64,000 nt of DNA, taken from the NCBI GenBank assembly GCA_003290165.1, contig QNQO01009140.1, positions 44,612 to 108,611 of the forward strand, in the 5' to 3' direction. The position numbers were made by a program, and so were the translations under genes. Shown here piece after piece: positions 55,001-64,000 of this stretch (position 1 is its first letter; each line of letters starts with the position of its first letter). The notes under the pieces were generated by a model. The model had not been told where the DNA came from. It saw only the letters and a program-made list of their open reading frames with translations, and did no database searches. The DNA comes from Berberis thunbergii. Its lineage: Eukaryota > Streptophyta > Magnoliopsida > Ranunculales > Berberidaceae.

Positions 55001-55443
55001 GTACGGTCCTGTATAACACACAGATCATTAGTGAATTGGACAAAACAGTTATAATGATCAGTCAATTGCGACACAGAAATTAAATTGCAAGTTAGCCCTG
55101 GCACATAAAGAACATTTTGCAAACAGAAATTTCTGTCAAGAAGGATCGTCTCCTCCTTAGTGGCGATAGCGCTACTCCCATCTGGCAATCCCACGAGACA
55201 TTGAGCAATCTCCCTTAAGTCACGGAGATCCCCGATCGTGCCAGTCATGTGATTCGAAGCTCCCGTGTCAATAATCCAAGGCGTACCAATCATCTTATCG
55301 GTCGTTGCGGATTTTGACCCACCCAGCATCTGAAGAAGTGTCTGCCACTGGGTGGTATTCAGCCCAGGCAGTGGAGATGCATTTGTCTCAGTCACTCCTA
55401 CCCCAGAAGAACCTGTCTGAGCAGTGTTGGTACTGCCAGCCAT
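51997..55443 (-). CDS. Copia Pol polyprotein, intact, without Gag
   Basis: One 1,148-codon frame contains all enzymatic domains. The protease active site WIIDTGASNHMTG is at residues 56-68. The pre-integrase HHCC block (LWHQRLGHPS ... CDVCQRAK) and the integrase core follow, with HTDLWGP, RSDNGTEF and PQQNGRVERKH carrying the D, D and E. The reverse transcriptase has GCKWVYKIK, YQMDVHNAFLHGDL, SLYGLKQAPRCW and the catalytic YVDDL. RNase H has WCDADWAGC, SRSSAEAEYRSM and HCDSQAALHI. No stop or frameshift is present. The frame starts only about 55 residues before the protease, so capsid and zinc-knuckle sequences are missing. It may still be translated to active enzymes, but it cannot form particles alone. 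Confidence 0.92.
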   Translation of the reverse strand: MAGSTNTAQTGSSGVGVTETNASPLPGLNTTQWQTLLQMLGGSKSATTDKMIGTPWIIDTGASNHMTGTIGDLRDLREIAQCLVGLPDGSSAIATKEETILLDRNFCLQNVLYVPGLTCNLISVSQLTDHYNCFVQFTNDLCVIQDRTSRMLIGAGERRDGLYYFRGLPQVHAIKAKSVVSLDLWHQRLGHPSLQVTKLVPDVSFSEKKNRLNKNCDVCQRAKQSRDKFPVSEHKASTIFELIHTDLWGPYRTTSSCGASYFLTIVDDFSRAVWIYLLVDKKEVSRTLQMFFSMVKRQFDKEVKILRSDNGTEFTCLRQYFLDHGIVFQTSCVGTPQQNGRVERKHQHILNVARALRFQGSLPIEFWGECVLTAGYLINRTPSLVLNGKTPYSVLYGCTPTYDHLRILGSLCYAHVQTGDKFASRSRRCVFVGYPYGKKGWRLYDLEKQDFFVSRNVVFSEGVFPFADNFNLDHDGLPNIEAVQEDFEETSTPVLRGGDDECVQPDRTAGQSASAEEFVQPNRAAGQSVCAEDGANAGVEAFVQPDEAAGQPICATQEDNPDASQEDVLGRGQRRRQASIRLRDYVTHTIRKMSPSVPPSPVPRHSSGTPYPIAHYVNCDNFSMRHRHFLAALTTNREPVCYSEAVKDSCWRDAMRREIEALEINETWVVTELPPRKKALGCKWVYKIKYHSDGTIERLKARLVILGNHQIEGVDYTETFAPVAKMVTVRVFLAVAAAKNWEVYQMDVHNAFLHGDLTEEVYMKLPPDFQVGTSGKVCKLRKSLYGLKQAPRCWFAKLSIALKNYGFRQSYSDYSLFTLQRGAVQLSVLVYVDDLIISGRNPGDIQKFKGYLSVCFHMKDLGPLKYFLGVEVARGPDGFVLCQRKYALDIISEAGLIGARPAAVPLEQNHRLALSKSPELADPEPYRRLVGRLIYLCFTRPELSYSVHVLSQFMQHPRADQWEAALRVVRYLKGNPGQGIHLSSKCDLQLHGWCDADWAGCPLTRRSLTGWLVFLGNSPVSWKTKKQHTVSRSSAEAEYRSMAMTTCELKWLKAILASLGMPHTRPMSLHCDSQAALHISQNPVFHERTKHIEVDCHFVRDEIVAGHINPTFVPSNEQLADIFTKALGKRQYEYLLRKLGIRDLHAPT

Positions 55444-56164
55444 GAGCGATGTTCAAAGAGAAATCTCAAAATGCCGCAAAGAGAATTAAAGGTGCAGCTC
55501 TGTCCGCTCCTCACACAGAGAAACAAATTTTTTTTTTTCTTTTACTTGTTCATTTCACAAACATATATAGAGAGAATCACAAACCACCAAACCCTAAATA
55601 AACCACCAAAACGAAAATCTCTCGATCGGGCGCTTAAACCCTAAATCTCTGTCTGGTTTTCTCGTCGATGGCAGAAACCAATCCACAAATTGAACAACAA
55701 AACCCTAGAAGCCACAATCGGAGAGATGGAAGAGGGAATCGAGAGCACAACGAGCAGGATCAGTGTTCAAATCACATACCCACCATCGATCAGGGATTCC
55801 GTCTTCGATCAGGGGTTCGATCAGCCAGGGTTCCTTTTTCGATTAGGGGTCCTTCTTTGATCAGGGGTTCCTTCTTTGATCAGGGGTTCGATCAGCCGAT
55901 CATTCTTCTTCTTCGTTCCTTCTGATTCGATCAGGTCAGAGGTTCAATCGGAGGGTTGATCAGGTTCGATCAGGGGTTCGATCAGATTCAATCAGAGGTT
56001 CAATCAGAAGTAAATATTCTCGCTGATGTCTTCTCTTCTGCTGCTTATTCGACAGAGAAAGGAGAGGGCTTCTTCGACGGATCTCTTCTTCTTCTCAAGT
56101 TCAATCAGATTCGATAAGGTTCGATCAGGTTCCTTTTCTCCCTTTATGATACTCGTATGACTAC
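55444..56164 (-). other. Unusual leader of the inner copia element with (GATCAGGGGTTC)n repeats
   Basis: The 720 bp between the primer site and the pol start has no Gag. About 55,790-56,010 is a minisatellite of gatcaggggttc and gttcgatcag units. The plus strand, opposite to the element, looks like a gene 5' end: repeated aaccctaaa words near 55,590-55,640, then an ATG at 55,668 opening 85 codons (MAETNPQIEQQNPRSHNRRD). A TATA-like ctatatatg lies about 125 bp before the pol ATG on the minus strand. A host promoter/leader segment may have replaced gag; this is inference. Confidence 0.5.
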
Positions 56165-56178
56165 TGGCTCTGATACCA
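56165..56178 (-). promoter_or_regulatory. Primer binding site of the inner copia element
   Basis: The minus strand reads tggtatcagagcca immediately after the LTR end ttatca. It is a perfect match to the initiator-Met-tRNA-type site. Confidence 0.9.
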
Positions 56179-56402
56179 TGATAAAATATTAGACACAAAA
56201 GAATTGATTTGTGTGTATTGTGTTCTCTTTCTCATTCACAATCACCTGTTTATATACAAACTAATCCAGAGAATATTGTGAGAATATTCACAATATAATC
56301 TGCTAATTTCCTTAAAACTATTATACAATATTGACTCTATAAGCAACTTTCCTAATACAAATATTCCCAATCAATCAGGATATTCGTAATATATTCTCAA
56401 TA
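56179..56402 (-). repeat. 5' LTR of the inner copia element
   Basis: It matches the 51,765-51,988 copy base for base as far as I can read. As the 5' LTR on the minus strand it would hold the promoter. Confidence 0.9.
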
Positions 56403-56919
56403 CCAACAATCGCCTGTCAGAATCTTACAACTCATTTTCACTTCAATTATCTACTGTATCTACTCCTACTAGTATGCAGGAAGCTTTAGTTGACCCTTTT
56501 TGGTAGACAACGATGAATGAAGAGTTGCAGTCACTAAAAAAGAATGCTAATTGGGATATTGTGAACTTACCAGTTGGTAAGAAACCTGTACGATGATGAT
56601 GGTTGAATACCATCAAATATAAAACAAATGGAACAATTGATCGCTTCAAAGCAAGACTGGTAATAAAGGTGTAAAGTCAGAAGTATGGGATTGACTATAC
56701 AGACACGTTTGCACCTGTAGCGAAGATTAACACAGTTCGGATTCTGTTATCTTTGGCAGTCAATCTTAATCGGCCATTACATCAGTTTGATGTGACTAAT
56801 GTTTTCCTACATGGCAATTTGATAGAAGAAGTCCATATGATTCTACCTCTAGGGTATAACTTTCCAGATGGATGTGATCAGAAAGTCCATAAAATGAGAA
56901 AGTCCTTATACGAGTTTGA
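56403..56919 (+). pseudogene. Outer copia reverse transcriptase N-terminus, decayed
   Basis: The frame continues from 51,760: NNRLSESYNSFSLQLSTV, then MQEALVDPFW, EELQSLKKNANWDIVNLP, IDRFKARLVIK, YGIDYTDTFAPVAKINTVR and HQFDVTNVFLHGNLIEEVHM. It stops after MRKSLYEF at 56,919 where a gypsy LTR begins. The catalytic YVDD and RNase H parts are missing from the window and would be expected beyond the gypsy element. Several stops are present. Confidence 0.85.
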
Positions 56920-58371
56920 TGTTCACATAATATACCTCCTAATATATATTTGTTAGTGTTTCAAATAGTGTATTTTATTTTAATTATTTTATTTTTGTAT
57001 TTTTGTAGGATTTGAAGTTTAAATGACAAAGGTGCGTTAGCGTGGCGAATAATGGTGATTCATAGACAAATTGACGAAATGGGGCGGGAAACACTCAAGC
57101 CAAAGATTAAGAGAACCAAAAAAATAATAAATGAAATTAGTTTTGAATTTTGGTGGAACAAAGAAGTCATATGGATGAATATAGCCAAACCCATTATTGA
57201 TATAGAATTTAAAACAAAGAAATCCACCAACAGAGAGGATCCCTTTCGTTTACAATTAGGTATTGGGTTTTCAATTGGGCCCAATAAGGAATTTTAGTTT
57301 AACAAAAGGAGTTTCAATTGGGCCCAATAAGGGTTTTCTTTGCAACAGAAGAACGACAATAAGAGTAGTTTGGTTTTTTTTCTTCTTTGGGGAGACCAAA
57401 AATAGGAGAGGATAGTGGGGGGAGACAAGCTGCCATAACGCAGCAGCAGTAGCATAACACAGCCCTAGCGAAGATGCATGGCAGCAGGGCATATACTGTC
57501 CAGAACAACAGAGAGCGGATGCAACATCAGCCAAGACGCAGCAGCAGAACAGCAGTGAAGACGTTGTCCAACAGGATGCGCATTTCTGATCCACCACGCG
57601 CTGCCATGCTGATGAAGCTCCACACCATTGTTGTTGTCTTCACCTTCACCATGTGTCACTAAACTCCACGCAAGGTAAAGAGGTGAACTCCTAGATGTAA
57701 CACACTTAATTAGTATTTGATTCGTTTTATGATTTCACGATGAATAATGGTGTTTATGATTCTCACTTTTACTTAATATAGGAATTTATGTTATTTTAGT
57801 GACAAAGATTTCATCAATTTCTTCGCAGATTATTATTCCGGTGGTTGTCTTTTTCTTCTCCATATAAGCTTAGTCACACTTTTCTTATGTGTGGAATTTT
57901 TAAGAATTAATTGATTCCGGTAGGTTAGTTATAAGTGATCGTCTTTTATTATGTTATTGTCTCCGGATATATCGTAAATTTAGGATATCACATATGACCA
58001 ACCTTTGTGCTTTCTAGAAAAAGTGAAATCTAAAATCCATTTACATTAGGATATATTAATGCATTAAATACTATTTTTCCGATTATGTTGTTTGGGATGT
58101 GAAACACATAATCGAGTCATCATAGCGAATCAATACTAATTGGCACGTGAAATCTAGGAGGGATTCTTGGAACCTTGTGACTTTTCTAAACTTGATTTTT
58201 ATTAAACTAAATTCAATTTCATATTTTAAAATTGCTAGAATTTCTTACATTTAGTTTCGCGTAGTTTTTCTTCCTTGACCTTGTTTAGTTTCGCATAGTT
58301 TTTTCTTCCTCGTGGGATCGACACCCCAATTTTTACTGCAATTGACCGCGTGTATTGTTTGGGCGTAATCA
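56920..58371 (+). repeat. 5' LTR of the Athila/Tat-like element
   Basis: The left edge tgttcacataata follows the outer copia codon for phenylalanine without a gap. The right edge ggcgtaatca lies directly before aattttggcaccgttg. The length of about 1.45 kb suits Athila/Tat LTRs. The late part has the catcctcgtgggatcgacacc-type block (near 58,308-58,325) typical of the group. Short ORFs inside are not conserved. Confidence 0.7.
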
Positions 58372-58373
58372 AA

Positions 58374-58395
58374 TTTTGGCACCGTTGCTAGGGAA
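58374..58395 (+). promoter_or_regulatory. Primer binding site of the Athila/Tat-like element
   Basis: ttttggcaccgttgctaggg corresponds to the tggcgccgttgccgggga site used by Athila/Tat elements, usually attributed to tRNA-Asp, with three substitutions. Confidence 0.7.
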
Positions 58396-58649
58396 CAGAC
58401 ATCATTCTACAAGGGAGGTTTTGGGTATTATCTTTCTTGCTCATTGTTTTATTTTATTTTGTTCTATTTTTAGGTTTTAGGTCCAGTTTAATTTTTATTT
58501 TATTTTATTTCAAAAAAAAATTTGCAAAAAAAAAAAAAGACATTAGGGGAGTGAGTTGGAATAGAGACCACTTAGGGAGACTAATTAAGGTCCCAAATAT
58601 CGAACACCCACAAATTCACATTGAGACCAAATTAAGTTCTACTTCTAAT

Positions 58650-59560
58650 TCTAACACCATGAGTAATCACGAAGATGACCATGTTCGGTGGCTAAAGGAC
58701 TATCTCCACCCCCACGCACACTGCTACTCCATCATGTATCATGTTTGCACCAAGTACACCAAAGCTAAATTTTAAATCGGGTATGATACAATTATTACCC
58801 ACTTTTCATGGCCTAGAGAGTGGGAATCCTTATGTTCACATTAGGAAATTCGAGGAAGTTGTGGCCACTTTCCACAACAAAGTTGAGGCTGTAGACTTGG
58901 TTAGACTAAGGTTTTTTCCTTTTTCCCTTAAAGAAAAGCAAAGAGTTGGCTATACTCTTTGCGACCAAGGTCTATAGGTTCGTGGGAGGAGATGACCCAA
59001 GCATTTTTTAATAAATACTTTCCTCACCACAAAACCAATGGTCTAAAGAGACAAATTTCTACCTTCACCCAAAAGAATAGCGAGACATTATATCAAGCAT
59101 GGGAGAGGTTCAAGGATCTCTTGAATACATGTCCACACCATGGGTATGAGAGTTGGCGCTTAGTCAGTTATTTTTATGAGGGGCTCACCAGTAGAGAGCG
59201 TTAGTTCATTGAGATGATGTGTAATTGATAATTTTTGCAAAAGGACCCTGACGAGGCCATTGAGTACCTGAATGACTTGGATGAAAAGGCTCATACTTGG
59301 ACTGGTCCAAGTGCTACTGAGAGCACGGATAGAACACGCCCAGCTGGAGTCTACCAACTTAGGGAAGAGGATAGCCTTTGAGCCCAGTTGGATAGAGTAA
59401 CTAGGGAGTTAGAAGCACTCAAGACCAAGGATGGTAGGCCCACGCATACTATTGCCAGAGTTGATCTACAGGACACCTGTTTTATATGCGGGGGAGTTGA
59501 ACACTTCGCACAGGATTGCCCGACCTTGACTGAGATGAGAGGGGTTTATGAGGAATAGTG
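58650..59560 (+). pseudogene. Athila/Tat-like gag, frameshifted
   Basis: MIQLLPTFHGLESGNPYVHI, LRFFPFSLKEKQ, then, after a frame change, GSWEEMTQAFFNKYFPHHKT, LYQAWERFKDLLNTCPHHG and LVSYFYEGLT form the capsid domain (Retrotrans_gag). A zinc knuckle, CFICGGVEHFAQDCP, lies at about 59,478-59,522. A stop follows the capsid (after LTSRER) and others interrupt later parts. Confidence 0.85.
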
Positions 59561-59815
59561 TAACGCCTTAGGGATGTACAAAAAGCCTTACTCACCATTC
59601 TCTAACACTTACAATTTTGGATGGAGAGATCACCTTAACTTAGGCTGGAAGTCTGAAGCAGACCAACATACACACTCAAGGCACAACCACTTAGGTCATA
59701 CCTTGTACCTCTATACAATGCACAATCTAACAGAAGTTTCTTATCAGACACATTACATGCATTTATAGAGGCACAAGGTAAAACTAATCAAAAATTTGAG
59801 GTTGCATTGAAATAG

Positions 59816-61021
59816 TTGGCAGAAGATAACAAGGAGATCAAAAGCCAGATAACCAAGCTGACAAGTTCATTAACAGTACAAAAGCAGGGCCAATTTCCAT
59901 CACAGCCTAAAGCAAACCCAAAGGGTCAACTTATGGCACAAACCTCTACTTCAGACTTTCAAAATGTCAAAGAGGTTAATGCCATCACTACTCGGAGTGG
60001 TAAGATTTTAGATGGATCAAGCTCGTCCACGACTATAGGCACCTCCCCAAGTGCAAATGAGAGCATCCCTGAGGATGAGCCCAACAAGAACATTCCAGTT
60101 CCAATTCCTTTTCCTCAAACACTACGACCTACTGGAAAGAAATCGAATATGCATGGTGAGATTCTAGAACACTTGAAACAGGTTAAAATTAACTTAACTT
60201 TGCTGCATGTGATTAAACAGGTACCAACTTATGCGAGGGTCATCAAGGATCTATGCACTATCAAGAGGAAACATCATGTCAAGAATATTGCCTTCTTGAC
60301 AGAACACGTAAGTGCGGTGATCAAGCAGAGGATACCATCCAAGTACAAAGATCCAGGGTGTCCTACAGTCACCTACCAGATTGGGACTCATGAGTTCGCC
60401 CAAGCCTTGTTGTATTTAGGAGCAAGTGTAAATTTAATGCCATATTCTATTTACTTGCGACTGGGTCTAGGAGAGATTAAACCCACATCCGTGGTACTAC
60501 AATTGGCCGATAGATCGGTTAAGAAGCCAAGAGGAATAGTCGAGGATGTCTTGCTGCAGATTGATAAGTTTTACTATCCGGTCGACTTTCTTATTTTAGA
60601 TACTCATTATGCGGTTAATATGGAGTCTACAGTTCCGATTATTTTAGGTCGACCTTTTCTTGCCACAGCTAACGCTCTTATCAATTGCAGGAACGGTCCA
60701 ATGAAGCTGTCTTTTGGGAACATGACTCTGGAGGTCAATATATTCAATATTAGCAAGCAACCACGTGATGGTGATGAGTGTCATCATACCTACATGATAG
60801 ACACGCTGATATCAGAGGAGGCGCTCCTGAGCGCATATTCTGAAACCTTAGAGTACCTCCTTTCTATTTCTGATTATGTGAATTCACTTTATCCTGACAC
60901 TGCTTTTGATATTTTTGTTGTTTCAGGGTTAAAGGATAAAGGAGGACGACAATGGCAACATGCTTTAAGGAGTTGCCAAAGGAAAGATGGAAACCACAAC
61001 CATCCATTGTGGAAACTCTAA
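59816..61021 (+). pseudogene. Athila/Tat-like protease-region ORF with altered active site
   Basis: A 401-codon frame is still open. It contains the linker TTRSGKIL and the KAPFPQ-like FPQTLRP block, then the retroviral-type aspartic protease: CPTVTYQIGTHEFAQALL, YLGASVNLMPYSIYLRLGL, GEIKPTSVVLQLADRS and VPIILGRPFLATANALI. In the family the active-site block is DLGAS; here the first residue is tyrosine (tat), so the catalytic aspartate is lost. The protease could not function even though the frame is open. Confidence 0.82.
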
Positions 61022-61288
61022 AAGTTGACCTAGTTCCAGTGCCTGAGGGACTTAAACATGCATTCCTCGAACCAGGTGATACCTTTCATGTTATTATTTC
61101 TTTCGTGCTTAATAGCTCACAAAAGAAGAATTGATTAATATGTTACGTGAGCACAAATCCGCATTAGGTTGGACTATAGCTGACATCAAAGTATTAGCCC
61201 CTTAATATGTTCCCATAGGATTCACTTAGAAGAAGGAGCTAACCCTCGTAGAAACCCTCAAAGACGACTTAACCCTACTATGAAATAG

Positions 61289-61965
61289 GTGATGAAAAAT
61301 GAAGTATTAAAATTGTTAGATGCAGACATCATTTATCCCATCTTTGATAGCAAGTGGGTTAGTCCAACTCAATTAGTTCCCAAGAAATCTGGAATAATAG
61401 TGGTGACTAATGATGAGAGGGTGCCTGTTCCTACTAAGGTAGTGACAGAGTGCGCATGTGCATTGACTATAGGAAACTTAATTCTGTCACCCGCAAGGAT
61501 CACTTCCTACTTTCATTCATAGACCAAATCTTAGAGCAAGTAGCTGGTCATTCTTTCTATTGCTTTCTAGATGGGTATTCAGGATATTATCAGATTGATA
61601 TTGCATTAGAGGATCAGGTTAAGACTACTTTTACATGTCCTTTTGGTACTTATGCTTTTCAGCATATGCCATTTGGTTTGTGTAATGCACCGACTACTTT
61701 TCAGAGATGCATGATGAGTATGTTTAGTGACATGGTTGAAAAATATATGGAAGTATTCATGGATGATTTGACTATTTTGGGTGATACTTTTGATTCATGT
61801 TTACTTCACTTGAAGGTCGTTTTAAGTAGATGTGAAGAGAAGGGTCTAATGCTTAATTGGGAAAAATGTCATTTCATGGTTTCTTATGGAATAGTTATGA
61901 TACACATAGTTTCTGATAAAGGAATCGAGGTTGATAAAGATAAAATTGAATTGGTTTCTAAATGA
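61289..61965 (+). pseudogene. Athila/Tat-like reverse transcriptase, frameshifted
   Basis: The first frame gives EVLKLLDADIIYPIFDSKWV and SPTQLVPKKSG. After a one-base shift near 61,450 the second gives RMCIDYRKLNSVTRKDHFLL, FYCFLDGYSGYYQI, FGTYAFQHMPFGLCNAPTTF and the catalytic VFMDDL. CHFMVSYGIVM and IEVDKDKIELVSK close the thumb. The palm aspartates are intact, but the frame is broken before them and ends in a stop at 61,965. Confidence 0.87.
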
Positions 61966-63880
61966 CCTACACCTAAAAGTGTCAAGGATGTGAGATCATT
62001 TCTAGGGCATGTGGGTTTTATAGGAGGTTCATACATAATTTTTCTGGCATCTCTAGACCATTAAGTAGCCTCCTGGTCAAAGATGTTGTGTTTCAATGGA
62101 CATAAGAATGTGAGGACGTCTTCCGAACACTCATTGATAGGCTCACCTCTGCCCCCATCATGCAGCCACTAGATTGGAATTTATCATTTTAGATAATGTG
62201 TGATGCAAGCAACTATGCTGTGGGGGCAGTCTTGGGACAACGAAGGGAAGGAAAGCCCTTTGTTGTTTACTATACTAGTCGAACACTTAATGATGCTCAA
62301 AGAATTATTCGACTACTGAAAAAGAGTTGCAGCTGTAGTTTTTGCTTTAAGATAAATTTCGTGCTTATTTGATTGGTACACCTATCACTGTTTTTACTAA
62401 CCATGGCGGCTCTTAAGTTTCTTATTCTTCTAAAAAGGATGCTAAGGCAAGATTGATTAGGTGGATTTTACTTCTGCAGGAATTTGATCTAACTATAAAG
62501 GATAAGAAAGGGGTTGAGAATGTTTGGCGGATCACTTGTCTCGTCTGGAGTTCAGTGACTTTTGCCAATGGCCCACCATCCGTGATGACTTCCCTGATGA
62601 ACACCTATTTGCCGTCACTCAAGTTATCATGGTATGCACACATGTTAATTACTTGGTTTCCGCCGAAGTTCCATCATATGGAGTTGTCAAGATAAGCGCA
62701 AATTTTTGGTCGAGGTAAGAATTTTTATTGGATGATCCTTATCTATATAAGTATTGCCCCGACCAAATCATGAGGTGTTTGTATCCCTGAAGGTGCGATT
62801 GAAAATGTCTTACATTTTTGTCACAGTGCGCTTATGGAGGCCATTTTTCTATGAAAAGACCGGCAAATTTTACAGTCAGATTTATTGGCCTACATTGTTT
62901 AAGGACACGAACAATTATTGTCGTTCTTGTGATAGATGCCAGAAGTTAGGTGCACTGTCTCGGAGACACATGATGCCCCTTAACCCCATCCTAGTCAATT
63001 CAGATATTTGAATGTTGGGGGATTGATTTTATGGACTTTTTCCACCTTCTTTTCGATATTTGTATATTTGCTTGCAGTGGACTATGTGTCCAAATGGGTA
63101 GAGGCTGTGGCGTGCCGAACAATGACAACAACACTGTTCTCAAGTTTATCAAATAACACATTTATCCGTTTCGGACACCATGAGCCATTATTAGTTATCA
63201 GGGGACTCATTTCTGTAATCGCTATTTTGAGGCTTTGATGCGCAGGTATGGAGTTCATCACAAGGTTGCCAATGCCTATCATCCGCAGACAAATGGCCAA
63301 ACGAGAAAGTGAAACAAATCTTGGAGAAATGGTGAATCTGGATAGGAAGGATTGATCCTTGCGCCTTCCTGATCACTTTGGGCTTACCTTACACGCTTAT
63401 AAGACAAATCTCGGGATGGTCTCCGTATCGACTTATATAGGAAAAACCTGTCATTTACATGTTGAGTTAGAACATCCGCTTATTGGGCTGTAAAAAAGCA
63501 CTAACTTTGATCTCAATGATGCAGGTATTTAGCGAAACTTCAGTTAGCTGAATTGAGTAGTTGCAGATGATGCTATGAAAATTCCCGAATATACAAGGTG
63601 AAATGAAAACATAATGATAAGCAAATTCTAGGCAACATTTCGAGCCAACCAACGAGTCTATCTCTATGACTCATGACTTCATCTTCATCCTGGCAAGCTA
63701 AAATCGAGATGGGAAGGGGCCATTCATAGTAAAACAAGTTTTTCTCAATGGGTCCATAGAAATTGAAGATCCAATAGATGAAAAGTATTTAGAGTAAATG
63801 AGCAACGTTTGAAGCACTATGTGGAGCGAGTAGATGTGCCAAAAGAGACCTTTCTGGTTGCCCCTGTCTACTTGATTTGA
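61966..63880 (+). pseudogene. Athila/Tat-like RNase H and integrase, decayed
   Basis: RNase H is visible in pieces: PLDWNLSF, CDASNYAVGAVLGQRREGKP, VVYYTSRTLNDAQ, then [15 protein letters not shown] and ADHLSRLE. The integrase zinc domain gives CRSCDRCQKLGALSRRHMMP at 62,918. The core appears as GIDFMDFF near 63,018 and VANAYHPQTNGQT at 63,267-63,305. The C-terminus reads FRANQRVYLYDSR, KLKSRWEGPFIVKQ and VNEQRLKHYVE at 63,630-63,830. Numerous stops and frame changes. Confidence 0.83.
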
Positions 63881-64000
63881 TGTTCTCCACCCTATCTTTA
63901 GTTTAGGTTTTTATTTTTTATTTTTCATTTTCATTTTTTATTTTTAGTTTAGTTTAGGTTTTTGCTTTATGGTTTTTTTAGTGTTTCGGGTTATTTTAGG
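63881..64000 (+). other. 3' untranslated part of the Athila/Tat-like element
   Basis: T-rich sequence with repeated tttttattttt and tagtttaggttt words follows the integrase stop. No polypurine tract or LTR is reached before the window ends. Confidence 0.5.

Larger units (their letters stand above)
51765..56402 (-). mobile_element. Young gag-less copia element with apparently identical LTRs
   Basis: The 4.64-kb element has two 224-bp LTRs (51,765-51,988 and 56,179-56,402) that I could not distinguish by eye, a primer site, a polypurine tract and one long open pol frame. The flanks ccatc (51,760-51,764) and ccaac (56,403-56,407) match at four of five bases and restore the outer copia frame, so they are the target duplication with one change. 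No Gag domain is present. Identical LTRs imply recent insertion and, since it lacks gag, mobilisation with help from a related element is likely. Confidence 0.9.
56920..64000 (+). mobile_element. Athila/Tat-like gypsy retrotransposon, incomplete at the window end
   Basis: It begins with a long LTR (56,920-58,371), then a primer site of the tggcaccgttg type, gag, protease, reverse transcriptase, RNase H and integrase remnants in canonical order to about 63,880. AT-rich 3' sequence then runs to the window edge. Many stops and frameshifts mark it as dead. It is inserted in the reverse transcriptase of the outer copia element. The 3' LTR and right flank lie outside the window. Confidence 0.85.

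Noticed and set aside
1..64000. CRISPR arrays, operons, bacterial promoters
   Set aside because: Sequence is plant nuclear DNA with spliced genes; no short regularly spaced repeats of that type.

Overview
This window is nuclear DNA of a flowering plant. The evidence is plant-specific gene families (GT14 glucuronosyltransferase, DUF707, plant annexin, myosin XI, plant mobile domain), AT-rich introns with GT...AG borders, and dense nesting of Ty1/copia, Ty3/gypsy, CACTA, hAT-like, Tourist-like, LINE and SINE elements. I cannot name the species; a dicot or early-branching angiosperm seems likely. I see no convincing complete single-copy host gene, CRISPR array, rRNA or tRNA gene. Nearly everything recognisable is a mobile element or a gene remnant.

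Regions. 1-4.3 kb: gypsy remnants (Tat-like LTR, gag pseudogene) and a Tourist-type MITE with TAA duplications. 6.6-8.2 kb: a hAT-type MITE, a strong hairpin and the last exon of a GT14 gene. 8.7-10.5 kb: a LINE ORF1 relic abutting the 3' end of an internally deleted gypsy element. 10.9-11.3 kb: a tandem repeat. 13.7-14.8 kb: a low-complexity inverted repeat. 17.35-17.5 kb: a tRNA-derived SINE. 19.2-21.7 kb: a small gypsy element reduced to LTR-gag-LTR. 22.3-22.8 kb: a LINE tail. 25.3-27.7 kb: a diverged duplication, two exons of an unidentified gene and a 1.1 kb hAT-type element. 28.1-31.1 kb: a decayed plant-mobile-domain gene. 31.4-33.3 kb: dispersed copies of a roughly 225-bp repeat around a proline-rich ORF relic.

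36.7-64 kb is a layered nest. An old copia element (from 36,674) was split by three later insertions: a 12.1-kb CACTA transposon (38,184-50,307, AGT duplications), a young copia element with apparently identical LTRs (51,765-56,402) and an Athila/Tat-like gypsy element (from 56,920, running off the window).

The CACTA element is the most interesting object. It has degenerate CACTACAA ends and many subterminal copies of a GCGCCGG motif. It carries a six-exon En/Spm-type accessory gene that splices in frame to about 379 codons. No TNP2-type catalytic transposase is visible. The rest of it is packed with exon-intron pieces of at least eight unrelated host genes: annexin, myosin XI, malonyl-CoA:ACP transacylase, V-ATPase subunit A, DUF707, a receptor-like cytoplasmic kinase, a CUE-domain protein and a PHIP/BRWD-type WD40 protein. 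There is probably also a starch-branching-enzyme piece and one or more unidentified genes. Every piece lies on the minus strand, the same strand as the transposon gene, and most keep canonical splice sites. This is a gene-fragment-collecting transposon comparable to soybean Tgm-Express, positioned to make chimeric transcripts.
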